A DNA stretch of 64,000 nt, taken from NCBI RefSeq assembly GCF_020614395.1, contig NZ_CP085324.1, positions 310,001 to 374,000 on the forward strand, in the 5' to 3' direction. Below, in pieces: positions 16,953-25,275 of the stretch. The notes beneath the pieces are model-generated. The model was not told where the DNA came from, searched no databases, and saw only the letters and a list, made by a program, of their open reading frames with translations. The position numbers were made by a program, and so were the translations under genes. This stretch comes from Salarchaeum japonicum (GTDB taxonomy: Archaea; Halobacteriota; Halobacteria; Halobacteriales; Halobacteriaceae). Position 1 is the stretch's first letter. Each line of letters begins with the position of its first letter.

Positions 16953-17663
16953 TCACTCCGCGCAGATGTCCACGAAGTTCCGCAGAATCGTCAGCCCCGT
17001 CTCGCCCGACTTCTCCGGGTGGAACTGCGTCCCGAACACGTTCCCCGCCTCGTTCGCGACGATGGACGCGAACTCCACCCCGTAGTCCGTCGTCGCGACG
17101 ACGTTCGTCTCGTTCTCGGGTTCCGCGTAGTAGGAGTGCACGAAGTACGCGTACTCGCCATCGACGGAACCGCCTCCGGTTCCGTCGGCCAGTCGCGTCT
17201 CCGACGAGACGTCGTCCACGCCCTCGACGAGCGGGTGGTCGCGCTGCACGTCGAGTTCGTTCCAGCCCATGTGCGGCACCTTCTGCTCGCCGCTGAACCG
17301 GACGTTCCGCCCGGAAATCAGGCCGAGGCCGTCCACGTCGCCCTCGCCGTCCCGGGTGGCTTCCTCGCTTCCCTCCAGGAGCATCTGCATCCCGAGACAG
17401 ATGCCGAACAGGGGCGTCCCCGACGCCGCCACGTCGAGCAGGGTGTCGCGGAACGGCCCCGCGTTCTCCATGCCCTCGCTGAACGCGCCGACGCCGGGCA
17501 GGACGACGCCGTCCGCGTCCAGAATCTCCTCGGTGTCGTCCGTGATGGTGACGGACGCGCCCGCGCGTTCGAGGCCGCGCGTCACGCTCCGCAGGTTCCC
17601 CAGGCCGTAGTCCACGACGACGACTGACGCCGCCGCCTGCCGCTGGGCGTCCGTAGTGCTCAT
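16953..17663 (-). CDS. hisH: Imidazole glycerol phosphate synthase, glutamine amidotransferase subunit
   Basis: 236 residues. HisH releases ammonia from glutamine for HisF in histidine synthesis. The class I amidotransferase nucleophile lies in LFGICLGMQ (C89), and the catalytic His/Glu pair in GTQFHPEKSGE near the C terminus. PHMGWNELDV and YFVHSYY are typical HisH blocks. Just before YFVHSYY a short Gly-rich insert (ADGTGGGSVDG) is encoded by a perfect DNA palindrome at 17162-17187, giving a protein longer than the usual 200-215 residues. hisF is not in the window. The ATG at 17663 is used; the first 12 residues look like a dispensable polar leader. Confidence 0.94.
   Translation of the reverse strand: MSTTDAQRQAAASVVVVDYGLGNLRSVTRGLERAGASVTITDDTEEILDADGVVLPGVGAFSEGMENAGPFRDTLLDVAASGTPLFGICLGMQMLLEGSEEATRDGEGDVDGLGLISGRNVRFSGEQKVPHMGWNELDVQRDHPLVEGVDDVSSETRLADGTGGGSVDGEYAYFVHSYYAEPENETNVVATTDYGVEFASIVANEAGNVFGTQFHPEKSGETGLTILRNFVDICAE
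17162..17187 (+). repeat. Perfect 11-bp palindrome inside hisH
   Basis: CGACGGAACCG (17162-17172) and CGGTTCCGTCG (17177-17187) are exact inverted repeats around CCTC. It encodes the extra Gly-rich loop of HisH and keeps the frame, so it looks like a small inserted palindromic unit. Confidence 0.8.
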
Positions 17664-17710
17664 GCACGTGGGTACGCCGACCGCGGGCAAGTCGTTTTCC
17701 CCTCCGGCTC

Positions 17711-18304
17711 TCAGTAGTCGTCGAACGTCGCCTGCCCGCCCTCGACGCCCGCGATGGTCGCAGCCTTCTCGATGGTCGCGTCGAACGTCGCCTCCTGACT
17801 GCGGTCGTAGAGCGTCGCCGCCGGATGCACGCAGACGAGGACGTCCCGGCGCGCACCCCCGAGTTCGACGGTTTCGACCGTCCCCGCTTCGCTCGTCACC
17901 GCCACGTCCCGCCCGAGCAGGTGTTCGCTCGGCACCTTCCCGAGCGTCACCACCACCTCGGGGTCGATGTGGTCGAGTTCGGCCTCCAGGTAGGGCCGGC
18001 AGTTCGCGAGTTCCTCCGTGCTCGGGTCGCGGTTGTCCGGCGGCCGACACCGCACGCAGTTCGTGATGCGCACCCGCTTCCGGGGGAGGCCGTGCTCGCC
18101 GAGCGCCGAGTCGAGCACGTCGCCGCTCCGCCCGACGAACGGCACGCCCTCACTGTCCTCCTGCGCGCCCGGAGCCTCCCCGACGAACACCACGTCCGCG
18201 TCCGCGGGCCCCGTGCCGTTCACGATGCGCGACCGCGACTCAGCGAGGTCGCCGCAGCGCTCGCACGCGGTCACGTCGAGGCCGTCCATGTTCTCCATAT
18301 CCAC
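17711..18304 (-). CDS. Uracil-DNA glycosylase, family 4 (4Fe-4S type)
   Basis: 197 residues. It removes uracil from DNA as the first step of base excision repair. Motif 1 is GEAPGAQEDSEGVPFVGRSG (about 42-61). The iron-sulfur cluster ligands are C14 and C17 (CERC) plus C86 and C102 from TNCVRCRPPDNR and ELANCRPYL. The motif 2 region is VHPAATLYDRS, with the catalytic-loop His. Two further in-frame ATG codons (18298, 18289) could be the real start and would remove only a few residues. It lies head to tail after the DUF99 gene with an 18-base gap, which suggests a small DNA-repair unit. Confidence 0.93.
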   Translation of the reverse strand: MDMENMDGLDVTACERCGDLAESRSRIVNGTGPADADVVFVGEAPGAQEDSEGVPFVGRSGDVLDSALGEHGLPRKRVRITNCVRCRPPDNRDPSTEELANCRPYLEAELDHIDPEVVVTLGKVPSEHLLGRDVAVTSEAGTVETVELGGARRDVLVCVHPAATLYDRSQEATFDATIEKAATIAGVEGGQATFDDY

Positions 18305-18322
18305 CCCTTGCTTGCCGGGGGA

Positions 18323-18865
18323 TTAATCGGTGCGGTAGTCGTCCGCCGCGCGCGCCGCCAGCCGCGCCACCCGCACCGGCTCCGGCCGCCCGCCCGCCGG
18401 CGTGAACGCCCGCACCACCTCGGTCGGGGTCTCACAGCCCACCGACCGCACGAACACCGCCTCGTCGTTCACCCATACTTCTTTGCGCGGCGGCTGGCGC
18501 TCGTAGCGTTCGAGGCGCTCCCCGGGGTCGTCGAACTCGCGCTCGATGGCGTCACCGAGTCCCGGACTCGCCTCGAACGACACGGAGAGCACGGGTCGTT
18601 CGACGGCGTCGTGAATCCGCCGGAGGTCGAGAACGTTGAACCACGCCGGCGCGACGCCCGCCACGAGGAGGTACTGTACGTCCGGCCGGTCGAGGTCGTT
18701 CCAGATGTCGATAACGCAGTCGGTGGCGTCGAGGCCGCCGACGGTGCACGATTCGAAGGAGAAGTCGTCTACGACGCGGTCGGCGCGCACCACGGCCCCG
18801 GCGAGCGTCGAGTCCTCGCCGGTGTATGACTCCGCGACGCCGAGCGCGCGCGTCCCGGACTTCAC
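18323..18865 (-). CDS. DUF99 family protein (endonuclease dU-like)
   Basis: 180 residues. The sequence ALGVAESYT, AGAVVRADRVVDDF and GLDATDCVIDIW follows the DUF99 pattern, a family structurally related to endonuclease V and reported in archaea to act on deoxyuridine-containing DNA. Its position directly before a uracil-DNA glycosylase, with 18 bases between, supports a shared role in removing uracil from DNA. Catalytic residues cannot be assigned with certainty by eye. The start overlaps the stop of the upstream 58-aa gene by four bases. Confidence 0.8.
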   Translation of the reverse strand: MKSGTRALGVAESYTGEDSTLAGAVVRADRVVDDFSFESCTVGGLDATDCVIDIWNDLDRPDVQYLLVAGVAPAWFNVLDLRRIHDAVERPVLSVSFEASPGLGDAIEREFDDPGERLERYERQPPRKEVWVNDEAVFVRSVGCETPTEVVRAFTPAGGRPEPVRVARLAARAADDYRTD

Positions 18866-19038
18866 TCGCCCTTGATGTCCTTGAGTTTGTCCAGCAGTTC
18901 GTCGTTCGACGCGTCTATCTCGTAATCGACCTCCCCCCGGTGCGCGTGTTCTTCGGTATCGACGCTCGCGCTCTCGTCGATGTCCGAGTCGAGGTTCTGG
19001 TTCTCCTGTTCGGACTCGTCGTAACTACCGAAGCCCAT
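18862..19038 (-). CDS. 58-residue acidic haloarchaeal protein (DUF5786-like)
   Basis: The peptide begins [19 protein letters not shown] and ends [11 protein letters not shown]. The opening [10 protein letters not shown] is one I associate with a small haloarchaeal family (DUF5786); that name is from memory. The middle is disordered-looking and acidic, and the end forms an amphipathic helix. The ATG at 19038 is preferred to one nine codons earlier because the conserved opening starts there. Its stop overlaps the DUF99 start, so it heads a three-gene unit with DUF99 and UDG. Confidence 0.75.
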   Translation of the reverse strand: MGFGSYDESEQENQNLDSDIDESASVDTEEHAHRGEVDYEIDASNDELLDKLKDIKGE

Positions 19039-19107
19039 GTGTGTTCCATGGCGCGACGGATTCAAAAATTCCCCGCCTATTTGTCACGCCCGGCCGTCTC
19101 CCCGCGT

Positions 19108-19719
19108 ATGCACGTCACGACCGTCACCGCGGACGCGGACACGTTCACCTGTAACGCCTACCTCGCGCTCGACGACACTCCGACGCTCGTGGACGCCGGC
19201 GCGATGCCCGGCGTCGAGGACGTCGTCCGCGAGCACACCGACACCCTCGACCGCGTCGTCCTCACCCACCAGCACGGCGACCACGTCGCGGAACTCGACG
19301 CCGTGGTCGAGGCCTTCGACCCCGACGTGTACGCGTACGCCGACCACCCCCACAGGACGCACGAACTCGCGGACGGCGACACCGTCACCGTCGCCGACGA
19401 GTCCTTCGAGGTCGTGCACACGCCCGGACACGCCGACGACCACGTCTCCCTCGTCTCCGACACGAGCCTGTTCAGCGGCGACGTGGTCGTCCACGACGAC
19501 GGCGCGTTCGACGACGGGAGCTTCGGCCGCACCGACATGCCCGGCCAGGACAGGGAGACGCTCATCGAGAGCATCCAGCGCCTTCTCTCGCGAATGGACG
19601 ACGCCGTCGAACACATGTACAGCGGCCACGGCGACACCTTCCACGGCGACGTGCGCGCGGTCGTCGAACGCGCGCTCGAACGCGCCGAACGCCGCGAACC
19701 GAAGTACCCGGACGAGTAG
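19108..19719 (+). CDS. MBL-fold metallohydrolase (glyoxalase II-like)
   Basis: 203 residues. The metal-binding motif THQHGDH gives H54, H56, D58 and H59. Further ligands lie in [14 protein letters not shown] (His), LFSGDVV (Asp) and YSGHGDTF (His). The short length and order match stand-alone glyoxalase II-like or thioesterase MBL hydrolases. The ATG at 19108 begins with the first beta strand; the frame is open further upstream but overlaps the opposite gene. The physiological substrate is unknown. Confidence 0.85.
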   Translation: MHVTTVTADADTFTCNAYLALDDTPTLVDAGAMPGVEDVVREHTDTLDRVVLTHQHGDHVAELDAVVEAFDPDVYAYADHPHRTHELADGDTVTVADESFEVVHTPGHADDHVSLVSDTSLFSGDVVVHDDGAFDDGSFGRTDMPGQDRETLIESIQRLLSRMDDAVEHMYSGHGDTFHGDVRAVVERALERAERREPKYPDE

Positions 19720-19777
19720 GTGGGTCGGACGAAGCGCCGTCCGGTACTGGGCCGGCGAGTGGGCGCGTTTCTCAAGG

Positions 19778-19783
19778 TTTAAA
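19778..19783 (+). promoter_or_regulatory. TATA box of rpl40e
   Basis: TTTAAA in AAGGTTTAAACGCC, 25-30 bases before the ATG at 19808, so the transcript is probably leaderless. It is almost identical to the tRNA-Ser promoter. Confidence 0.7.
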
Positions 19784-19807
19784 CGCCTCGGCGTCGAGAA
19801 CTCCCGT

Positions 19808-19957
19808 ATGAGCAAGGAACTCTCCATCGAGGACCGACTCCTCGGCAAGCAGGTCTGCATGCGCTGCAACGCCCGCAACCCCCAGGAGGCCGCGAAGTGC
19901 CGGAAGTGCGGCTACGGGAAACTCCGCCCGAAGGCCCGCGAGCGCCGCTCCGCCTGA
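19808..19957 (+). CDS. rpl40e: 50S ribosomal protein L40e
   Basis: 49 residues, the normal size of the archaeal protein without the ubiquitin fusion seen in eukaryotes. Four cysteines in two CxxC pairs (CMRCNARNP and CRKCGYG) form a zinc finger, and the tail [10 protein letters not shown] is basic for rRNA binding. It is a stand-alone gene with a good TATA box. It is followed by 215 bases that hold the relic of a second tsr3 end on the other strand. Confidence 0.95.
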   Translation: MSKELSIEDRLLGKQVCMRCNARNPQEAAKCRKCGYGKLRPKARERRSA

Positions 19958-20017
19958 TTTCCGACTCGTCCGTTCGTTTCGACCGCACCACGCCGCGAGC
20001 GTCTCGCTCGCGGTTCG

Positions 20018-20125
20018 TCACTCCGCGCCGGCGTCGAGGTATTCCTGCTGGACTTCGACGATTTCGGTCGAGTTTTCGCACTCGCTGTATCGTCTGAGGG
20101 GATCCTCAGCGAGTTCCAAGCCCTC
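20018..20125 (-). pseudogene. Relic of a second tsr3 3' end
   Basis: On the minus strand this reads [18 protein letters not shown], then [15 protein letters not shown] and a stop. It matches the last 33 residues of the intact Tsr3 just upstream (20173-20673) at 25 positions, and the DNA at roughly 85 percent. Most differences are silent or conservative (Asp/Glu, Ile/Val), so this tail diverged while still under selection. No homology continues upstream of the fragment. It is best read as the leftover end of an alternative tsr3 allele after recombination, not a decaying tandem copy. Confidence 0.75.
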
Positions 20126-20172
20126 GTCGCTTCGCTCCTCGCCCTTGGAGAGTCCACCAGGAAGTGGGTGTT

Positions 20173-20673
20173 TCACTCCGCGCCGGCGTCGAGGTACTCC
20201 TGCTGGATTTCGACGACGTCCGTCGAGTTCTCGCATTCGGCGTATCGTCCGAGGGGTTCGTCGTTGAGTTCGAGGAAGGTGTGGCCCCAATTGAACTTCG
20301 CGAGAATCTCCTCTGCGTGCTCGCGTTCTCCGAGGATGCAGAGCGCGCCGGCGAACGCCTCGACGGTGTTGAGTTGGAACGGCTGGCCGTAGTTCACGGG
20401 GTTCGCGGCGACGAGGAATGGGAGGGCCCGGTGGTCGCCGGGCATCTCGAACATCGCTTTCTCCGCGGTCTCCCACGAGCAGTCCAGCGCCACCAGTCGG
20501 TCGTGGTCGGCGTCCGCGGGGCTGAGCGCGGTGTCGGCGTGCGGGTTCAGGACGACGCCGTAGGGCGTGGCGCGGTTCGTGCGGTGGAGCGCCGCCTTCT
20601 CGAAGCGCGCGAGCTTTCGCGCCGTGCACTTCTCTGGGTCGTCGTCGCCCTCGTACCGGACGTGTAACTCCAC
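20173..20673 (-). CDS. tsr3: Tsr3-like rRNA aminocarboxypropyltransferase (DUF367)
   Basis: 166 residues from a GTG at 20673. Tsr3 transfers the aminocarboxypropyl group of SAM to a hypermodified uridine near the decoding site of small-subunit rRNA. Typical blocks are [52 protein letters not shown], and the C-terminal [12 protein letters not shown]. No ATG lies at a suitable position; the GTG precedes the first strand [13 protein letters not shown] duplicated 3' fragment lies immediately downstream, and the promoter is probably in the 78-base gap shared with the SnoaL-like gene. Confidence 0.92.
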   Translation of the reverse strand: MELHVRYEGDDDPEKCTARKLARFEKAALHRTNRATPYGVVLNPHADTALSPADADHDRLVALDCSWETAEKAMFEMPGDHRALPFLVAANPVNYGQPFQLNTVEAFAGALCILGEREHAEEILAKFNWGHTFLELNDEPLGRYAECENSTDVVEIQQEYLDAGAE

Positions 20674-20751
20674 ACCGATAGTTCGGCGTCGGGCGGCAAA
20701 AGCGCCGCGTTCGCCCCCGGTTTCTTGTCCGTCGAGCGCCCACCACGAGGT

Positions 20752-21072
20752 ATGGACTCGGTCGAGCTCGCGCACGCCTACTACGACGCCATCGACGCGG
20801 GCGACTACGCGGCGCTCCGGGACGTGCTCGCGCCCGGCTTCACGCACGTCCGCCCCGACCGCACGCTCGCGGGCCGCGAGGAGTTCCTCTCCTTCATGCG
20901 GGACGACCGCCCGCGCACGGACACCAAGCACGTCGTGGACTCGGTGACGGCGGGCGTGGACGGCGCGGTCGCGCACGGCCACCTGTTCGCGCCCGACGAA
21001 CTCATGTTCGCGTTCGTGGACGTGTTCGAGACCGGCGAAAAGATAGAGCGCCTGCGGACGTACGCGGATTAG
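20752..21072 (+). CDS. NTF2/SnoaL-like protein
   Basis: 106 residues with the cone-shaped NTF2 fold pattern: an N-terminal helix pair ([20 protein letters not shown]), then strands [19 protein letters not shown] and a closing strand [10 protein letters not shown]. Proteins of this class are often isomerases, hydrolases or ligand binders; catalytic residues cannot be fixed. The second in-frame ATG (20752) is used because it starts the first helix. Its stop overlaps the convergent serS stop by four bases. Confidence 0.75.
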   Translation: MDSVELAHAYYDAIDAGDYAALRDVLAPGFTHVRPDRTLAGREEFLSFMRDDRPRTDTKHVVDSVTAGVDGAVAHGHLFAPDELMFAFVDVFETGEKIERLRTYAD

Positions 21073-22442
21073 TCCTGCGCGCCGAGCGCCGACTCGCCGA
21101 CTTTCTCCCCGCCCTCGATGACTTCCTGGCCGCCCATGTACGGCTGGAGCGCCTCCGGCACGTCCACCGTTCCGTCCTCGTTCTGGTAGTATTCGAGGAT
21201 GGCGACGACGATTCGCGGCACGGCGAGCCCCGACCCGTTCAGGGTGTGGACGTACTCCGCGCTCTCGTGTTTCTCCGGCCGGTACTGGATGCCCGCGCGG
21301 CGCGCCTGGAAGTCCTCGAAGTTCGACACCGAGGACACTTCGAGCCACCGCCCTCCGACAGCGGGGCCGTCCTCCATGTCGTCGCCGGGAGCCCACACTT
21401 CGAGGTCGTACTTCTTCGCCTGCGTGAACCCCAGGTCGCCCGTGCACATTTCCAGGATGCGGTAGGGGAGTTCGAGGCGGCGAAGCACTTCCTCCGCTTC
21501 CTCGACGAGTCCCTCGAAGCGCTCGTAGCTCTCGTCGGGTTCGACGAAGTTCACCATCTCCACCTTGTTGAACTGGTGGACGCGCACGATGCCCCGGGTT
21601 TCGGTGCCGTGCTCGCCGGCCTCCCGGCGGAAGTTCGGACTGTATGCCTGGTGTTTGAGGGGGAGGTCTTCGCTGAGCAGAATCTCGTCCCGGTACATGT
21701 TCGTCACCGGGACTTCGGCGGTCGGGAGGAGCCAGAGGTCGTCGTCGTCGTACGCCTCCTCGTTCGACCCGCCGAGCCGGTACGCGTCCTCCGTGAACTT
21801 CGGGAACTGGCCCGTGCCCCGCATCGACGCCGAGTTCACGGGAATCGGCGGGAACACGTCCACGTAGTCCTGCTCGCGGTGCACGTCCAACATGAACTGG
21901 ACGAGCGCGTGTTCGAGGCGCGCGCCGTCGCCCTTCGCGAAGTAGAACCCACCCCCGGAAACTTTCGCGCCGCGCTCGAAGTCGAGGATGTCGAGTTCCT
22001 CGCCGAGGTCGTAGTGCGGCACCACCTCCTCGGGGAGGTCGCGGCGGTCGTCGAACAGCTCGCGGCGGCGCTCGACGTTCTCCGACTCGTCCGCGCCGAT
22101 GGGCACGCTCTCGTGCGGAATCTGGGGGAGTTCCAGCAGGCGCTCTTCGAGTTCGGCTTCGAGTTCGTCCGCGCGCTCCTCGACCTCCTCGATGCGCTCC
22201 TTGAGTTCGCTCGACCGCTCGATGGCGTCCTCGGCCTCCTCCTCTCTGCCTTCCTGCTTGAGTCGGCCGATTTTCGAGCTGACTTCGTTGCGTTCGTGGC
22301 GGAGGTCGTCGCCCTCTGCCTTGAGGTCGCGCCACTCCTCGTCCACGTCGAGAATGCGGTCGAGGTCGACCTCGACGCCCTTGTTGTCGAGGGCCTCGCG
22401 TACCGTCTCGGGGTTCTCCCGGACGAACTGACGGCTGAGCAT
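21069..22442 (-). CDS. serS: Seryl-tRNA synthetase
   Basis: 457 residues. It charges tRNA-Ser in the cytoplasm. The N-terminal arm (about 30-110) is a long antiparallel coiled coil that grips the long variable arm of tRNA-Ser. The class II catalytic core shows [19 protein letters not shown] (motif 2 region), [14 protein letters not shown] and [10 protein letters not shown] (motif 3). It is the common bacterial/eukaryal-type SerRS, not the rare methanogen type. A tRNA-Ser(GGA) gene lies at 3697. The last residues ESALGAQD are slightly longer than some homologues. Confidence 0.97.
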   Translation of the reverse strand: MLSRQFVRENPETVREALDNKGVEVDLDRILDVDEEWRDLKAEGDDLRHERNEVSSKIGRLKQEGREEEAEDAIERSSELKERIEEVEERADELEAELEERLLELPQIPHESVPIGADESENVERRRELFDDRRDLPEEVVPHYDLGEELDILDFERGAKVSGGGFYFAKGDGARLEHALVQFMLDVHREQDYVDVFPPIPVNSASMRGTGQFPKFTEDAYRLGGSNEEAYDDDDLWLLPTAEVPVTNMYRDEILLSEDLPLKHQAYSPNFRREAGEHGTETRGIVRVHQFNKVEMVNFVEPDESYERFEGLVEEAEEVLRRLELPYRILEMCTGDLGFTQAKKYDLEVWAPGDDMEDGPAVGGRWLEVSSVSNFEDFQARRAGIQYRPEKHESAEYVHTLNGSGLAVPRIVVAILEYYQNEDGTVDVPEALQPYMGGQEVIEGGEKVGESALGAQD

Positions 22443-22492
22443 ACTCTCGCTTCTGCCGGGGCCGCCAAAATCGTGTCGGAGTAGGGGGCGGG

Positions 22493-22696
22493 CTACTGTT
22501 GCGCCCGCGCCATCTCCAGGGACGTGAAGAACCCGAAGTACGCGATTACCCCCGCGAACATGCAGAGGTAGTACGCCCAGTCGGGGCCGTTCGTCAGGTC
22601 GAACAGGAGGTTCACGCCCACGACCCAGGCGACGGCGAACACGAGGTCAGCCATCATCCCGGACTTCTGCTCGCGGACGGAGTCGATGACGCCCAT
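22493..22696 (-). CDS. Small two-helix membrane protein
   Basis: 67 residues with two predicted helices (about 15-33 and 39-60) and the sequence [20 protein letters not shown]. It begins one base after the stop of the universal stress gene and is the last gene of the acs/symporter unit. The family is not recognised; in context it may be an accessory membrane factor for the symporter. Confidence 0.7.
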   Translation of the reverse strand: MGVIDSVREQKSGMMADLVFAVAWVVGVNLLFDLTNGPDWAYYLCMFAGVIAYFGFFTSLEMARAQQ

Positions 22697-22697
22697 C

Positions 22698-23162
22698 TCA
22701 GTCCTCCGGTTCGAAGTCCACGACGAGCACTGGCTTGCGGGTGGAGCGGAGCACGCGCTCGGTGACGCTCCCGAGGAGCGCGCGGCGCACGCCGCTACGG
22801 CCGTGACTCCCGATGACGACGAGGTCGATGTCCTCGTCGTCCGCGTAGTCCGCGACCACCGCGTGCGGCTGGCCGACCCGCACGGCCTCCACCACGCTGA
22901 CGCCGCGGTCGGTCGCGGCGTCCGCGACCGCGCCCGTGGCGGCGTTCGCCTTCTCCTCCACTTCCTCCATCTCGTCCAGGTGGCCCTGGCGGATGCGGTC
23001 TACTTGCTCCGCGCCGAGGCCGAAGCTCACGGCGTCCACGTCCACGACGTAGAGCGCGTGCACGTCGGCGTCGTACTTCTCCGCGAGGTCGACGGCGTGC
23101 TCGATGGCGACCGCCGAGACGTCGCTCCCGTCGGTCGGGACGAGGATGCGGTCGTACATCAC
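22698..23162 (-). CDS. Universal stress protein (UspA family)
   Basis: 154 residues. Seen: N-terminal YDRILVPTDGSDVS and the ATP-binding motif GSHGRSGVRRALLGSVTERV (Gx2GxGx9GS/T type), so this is probably an ATP-binding Usp. Its ATG overlaps the symporter stop (ATGA type), so it is translated with the transporter. Usp proteins next to SSS transporters are common in haloarchaea and may sense energy state at the transporter. Two adjacent Met codons (MMYDR) leave the exact start ambiguous by one residue. Confidence 0.92.
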   Translation of the reverse strand: MMYDRILVPTDGSDVSAVAIEHAVDLAEKYDADVHALYVVDVDAVSFGLGAEQVDRIRQGHLDEMEEVEEKANAATGAVADAATDRGVSVVEAVRVGQPHAVVADYADDEDIDLVVIGSHGRSGVRRALLGSVTERVLRSTRKPVLVVDFEPED

Positions 23163-24847
23163 GCGTCACCTCCCTGGACGTCCTCGCCGCCGTCCGTGGA
23201 CACGACTTCCTCCGCGGACTCCATGCGGTCCATCGGTTCGGGGCTGTGACACTGGCGGACGAGCCGCTTCGTCTCCATGTCGGGTTCCTCGGTCGCGAGC
23301 GACACCGCGATGGTGACGATGAACACGACCGGAACCGCGACGAGCGCGGAGCCGATTGCGGGCACCCACTGCGCGAGCGTCGGCGAGATGGTGCTGTCGA
23401 GCGACGAGACGTACGTCGGCAGCACTTCGTTTATCATCGGGATTATCCAGATGATGAGGCCGGTGGTCATGCCGGCGAGCGCGCCCTGCCGGTTCGTGTT
23501 CTCCCACCAGAGACCGAGGAAGAACATCGGGAACAGCACCGCGCCGGCGAGCGAGAACGCGTACGACACGAGCGCTGCGATGGGCGCGGCGGGGTTGAGT
23601 GCCGCGAGCGTCGTGATGACGCCGAGCGCGACGATGCTCAGCCGACCGACGAGCACCTGCTGGCGCTGGGTCGCGTCGGGGTTGATGATGTTCGCGTAGA
23701 TGTCGTGCGAGATGGCGGACGACCCGGCGATGAACAGGCCGGCGATCGTCGCGATGGCGGCCGCGATGCCGCCCGCGGCGACGAGGCCGACGAACCACGT
23801 CGGGAGGTTCGACAGCTGCGCGGCGAGCACGACGATGACGTCACCGGCCGCGCTCGTCATCCCGGGGTCGCCGTACACGTCACCGATCTGGTTCGCGTAG
23901 AGGTCGGTGCCGAACGCGGCGAACGCGGGCGAACTCAGGTAGAGGAGGCAGATGAAGCCGAGCCCCCACACCGTCGACCAGCGCGCGGTGCGCTCGGAGT
24001 CGACCGTGTAGAACCGCACGAGGACGTGCGGGAGGCCGCAGGTTCCGACCACGAGCGAGAACGCGGTCGCGATCCAGAGGTAGTAGCTCTGGTGGACGAA
24101 CGGCTCGCTGAACTCGCTGCTCAGCACGCTGAACATCTCCCCGTACTCGATGTGCGGGAGGACGGTGGAGTAGCCGTTCGCGTATCCGACGACGTAGAGG
24201 CCGGCGAGGAACGCGACGATGAGGATGACGTACTGGACGGCCATGTTCTTCGTCGCGCCCATCATGCCGGAGATGCTGAGGTAGCCGACCGTTATCGCCA
24301 TCATGAAGACGACCATCGACTGGTAGCCGGTGAGACCGAGGATGCCGAGGTCGCCGAAGATGTAGAGGCCGACGAGGCCCATGCCGCGCGCCTGCCCGAT
24401 GGCGTACACGAACCCGATGAGGAACGTGGTGACGGCGGCGATTGCGCGCGCGGTGTCGGAGTTGTAGCGGTCGCCGACGAAGTCGGGCGCGGTGTACTTC
24501 CCGAACCGCCGCATCTGGGCGGCCATGAAGATGAGGAGGATGAAGTACCCGGTTGACCAGCCGACGACGAACGCGAGTCCGTAGAACCCGCTCAGTGCGA
24601 TGAGCGCGGCCATGCCGAGGTAGGACGCGGCGCTCATCCAGTTCGCGCCGATGGCCATGCCGTTCTCGACGTTCCCGATGGAGCGTCCGGCGACCCACAT
24701 GCCCTCGGTGTCGGCGACCTTGAACACGAAGCCGATGACGAGGAACAGCGCGAGCATCGCCAGCACGAGGATGGCGGGGATGAGTTTGAACGAGACGTTC
24801 AGTCCCTCGGGGAGCAGGCCGCTCTGCATCGGGAGGAGCAGACTCAT
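23159..24847 (-). CDS. actP: Sodium:solute symporter, acetate permease-like
   Basis: 562 residues with about thirteen predicted membrane helices, in the SSS family. The sequences EGMWVAGRSIGNVENGMAIG, ANWMSAASYLGMAA and SGSS-like core regions match the ActP/VC_2705 branch that carries short organic acids such as acetate with sodium. The C-terminal 50 residues are soluble. Its start overlaps the DUF4212 stop, a pairing typical of this branch, and it lies downstream of acs, which supports acetate as substrate. Other short-chain acids remain possible. Confidence 0.87.
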   Translation of the reverse strand: MSLLLPMQSGLLPEGLNVSFKLIPAILVLAMLALFLVIGFVFKVADTEGMWVAGRSIGNVENGMAIGANWMSAASYLGMAALIALSGFYGLAFVVGWSTGYFILLIFMAAQMRRFGKYTAPDFVGDRYNSDTARAIAAVTTFLIGFVYAIGQARGMGLVGLYIFGDLGILGLTGYQSMVVFMMAITVGYLSISGMMGATKNMAVQYVILIVAFLAGLYVVGYANGYSTVLPHIEYGEMFSVLSSEFSEPFVHQSYYLWIATAFSLVVGTCGLPHVLVRFYTVDSERTARWSTVWGLGFICLLYLSSPAFAAFGTDLYANQIGDVYGDPGMTSAAGDVIVVLAAQLSNLPTWFVGLVAAGGIAAAIATIAGLFIAGSSAISHDIYANIINPDATQRQQVLVGRLSIVALGVITTLAALNPAAPIAALVSYAFSLAGAVLFPMFFLGLWWENTNRQGALAGMTTGLIIWIIPMINEVLPTYVSSLDSTISPTLAQWVPAIGSALVAVPVVFIVTIAVSLATEEPDMETKRLVRQCHSPEPMDRMESAEEVVSTDGGEDVQGGDA

Positions 24848-25233
24848 CAGGCGTCACCTCCGTGACTGATGCCGTACTTCTCGTCGAGCGCGTCCCGTCG
24901 GCGGGCGTACCAGACCGAGAGGATGAGCGCGCCCGCGGGCGCGCCGATGGCGACGAGGAAGTAGTGCAGCGGGAAGCCGCCCGGGATGGTCATCGTCATG
25001 GTGTCGGGGGCGAGCGCGGTCGCGGTCACCGGCCCGAACACGAGCACCGCCCAGATGATGAAGCCCGTCCAGATGAGCCGGAGGTGGTCGCGCATGAACT
25101 CCGTGCTCGGTTTGAGGAGGTTCACTTCCTCCTCCAGGTAGTTCGTCTCCCGGTGTCGTTGCGCGGCGGTCGCGGTGCCGCCGTCGGGAGCGGTTCGTTC
25201 GCCGTCCGAATCGTGCCTGTCATTTTCTGTCAT
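24847..25233 (-). CDS. DUF4212 small subunit of the sodium:solute symporter
   Basis: 128 residues. The N-terminal 50 residues are polar and acidic, followed by two membrane helices (about 53-73 and 87-110) and the conserved-looking ending VWYARRRDALDEKYG. The DUF4212 family is the small partner encoded just upstream of ActP-type symporters, as here (overlap of stop and start). The gene follows acs by 42 bases on the same strand, so activation and import may be co-transcribed. Confidence 0.88.
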   Translation of the reverse strand: MTENDRHDSDGERTAPDGGTATAAQRHRETNYLEEEVNLLKPSTEFMRDHLRLIWTGFIIWAVLVFGPVTATALAPDTMTMTIPGGFPLHYFLVAIGAPAGALILSVWYARRRDALDEKYGISHGGDA

Positions 25234-25275
25234 AGTGTCTCACGTTGAGTATGGTGGAATCGCTGATTGGGGGTG

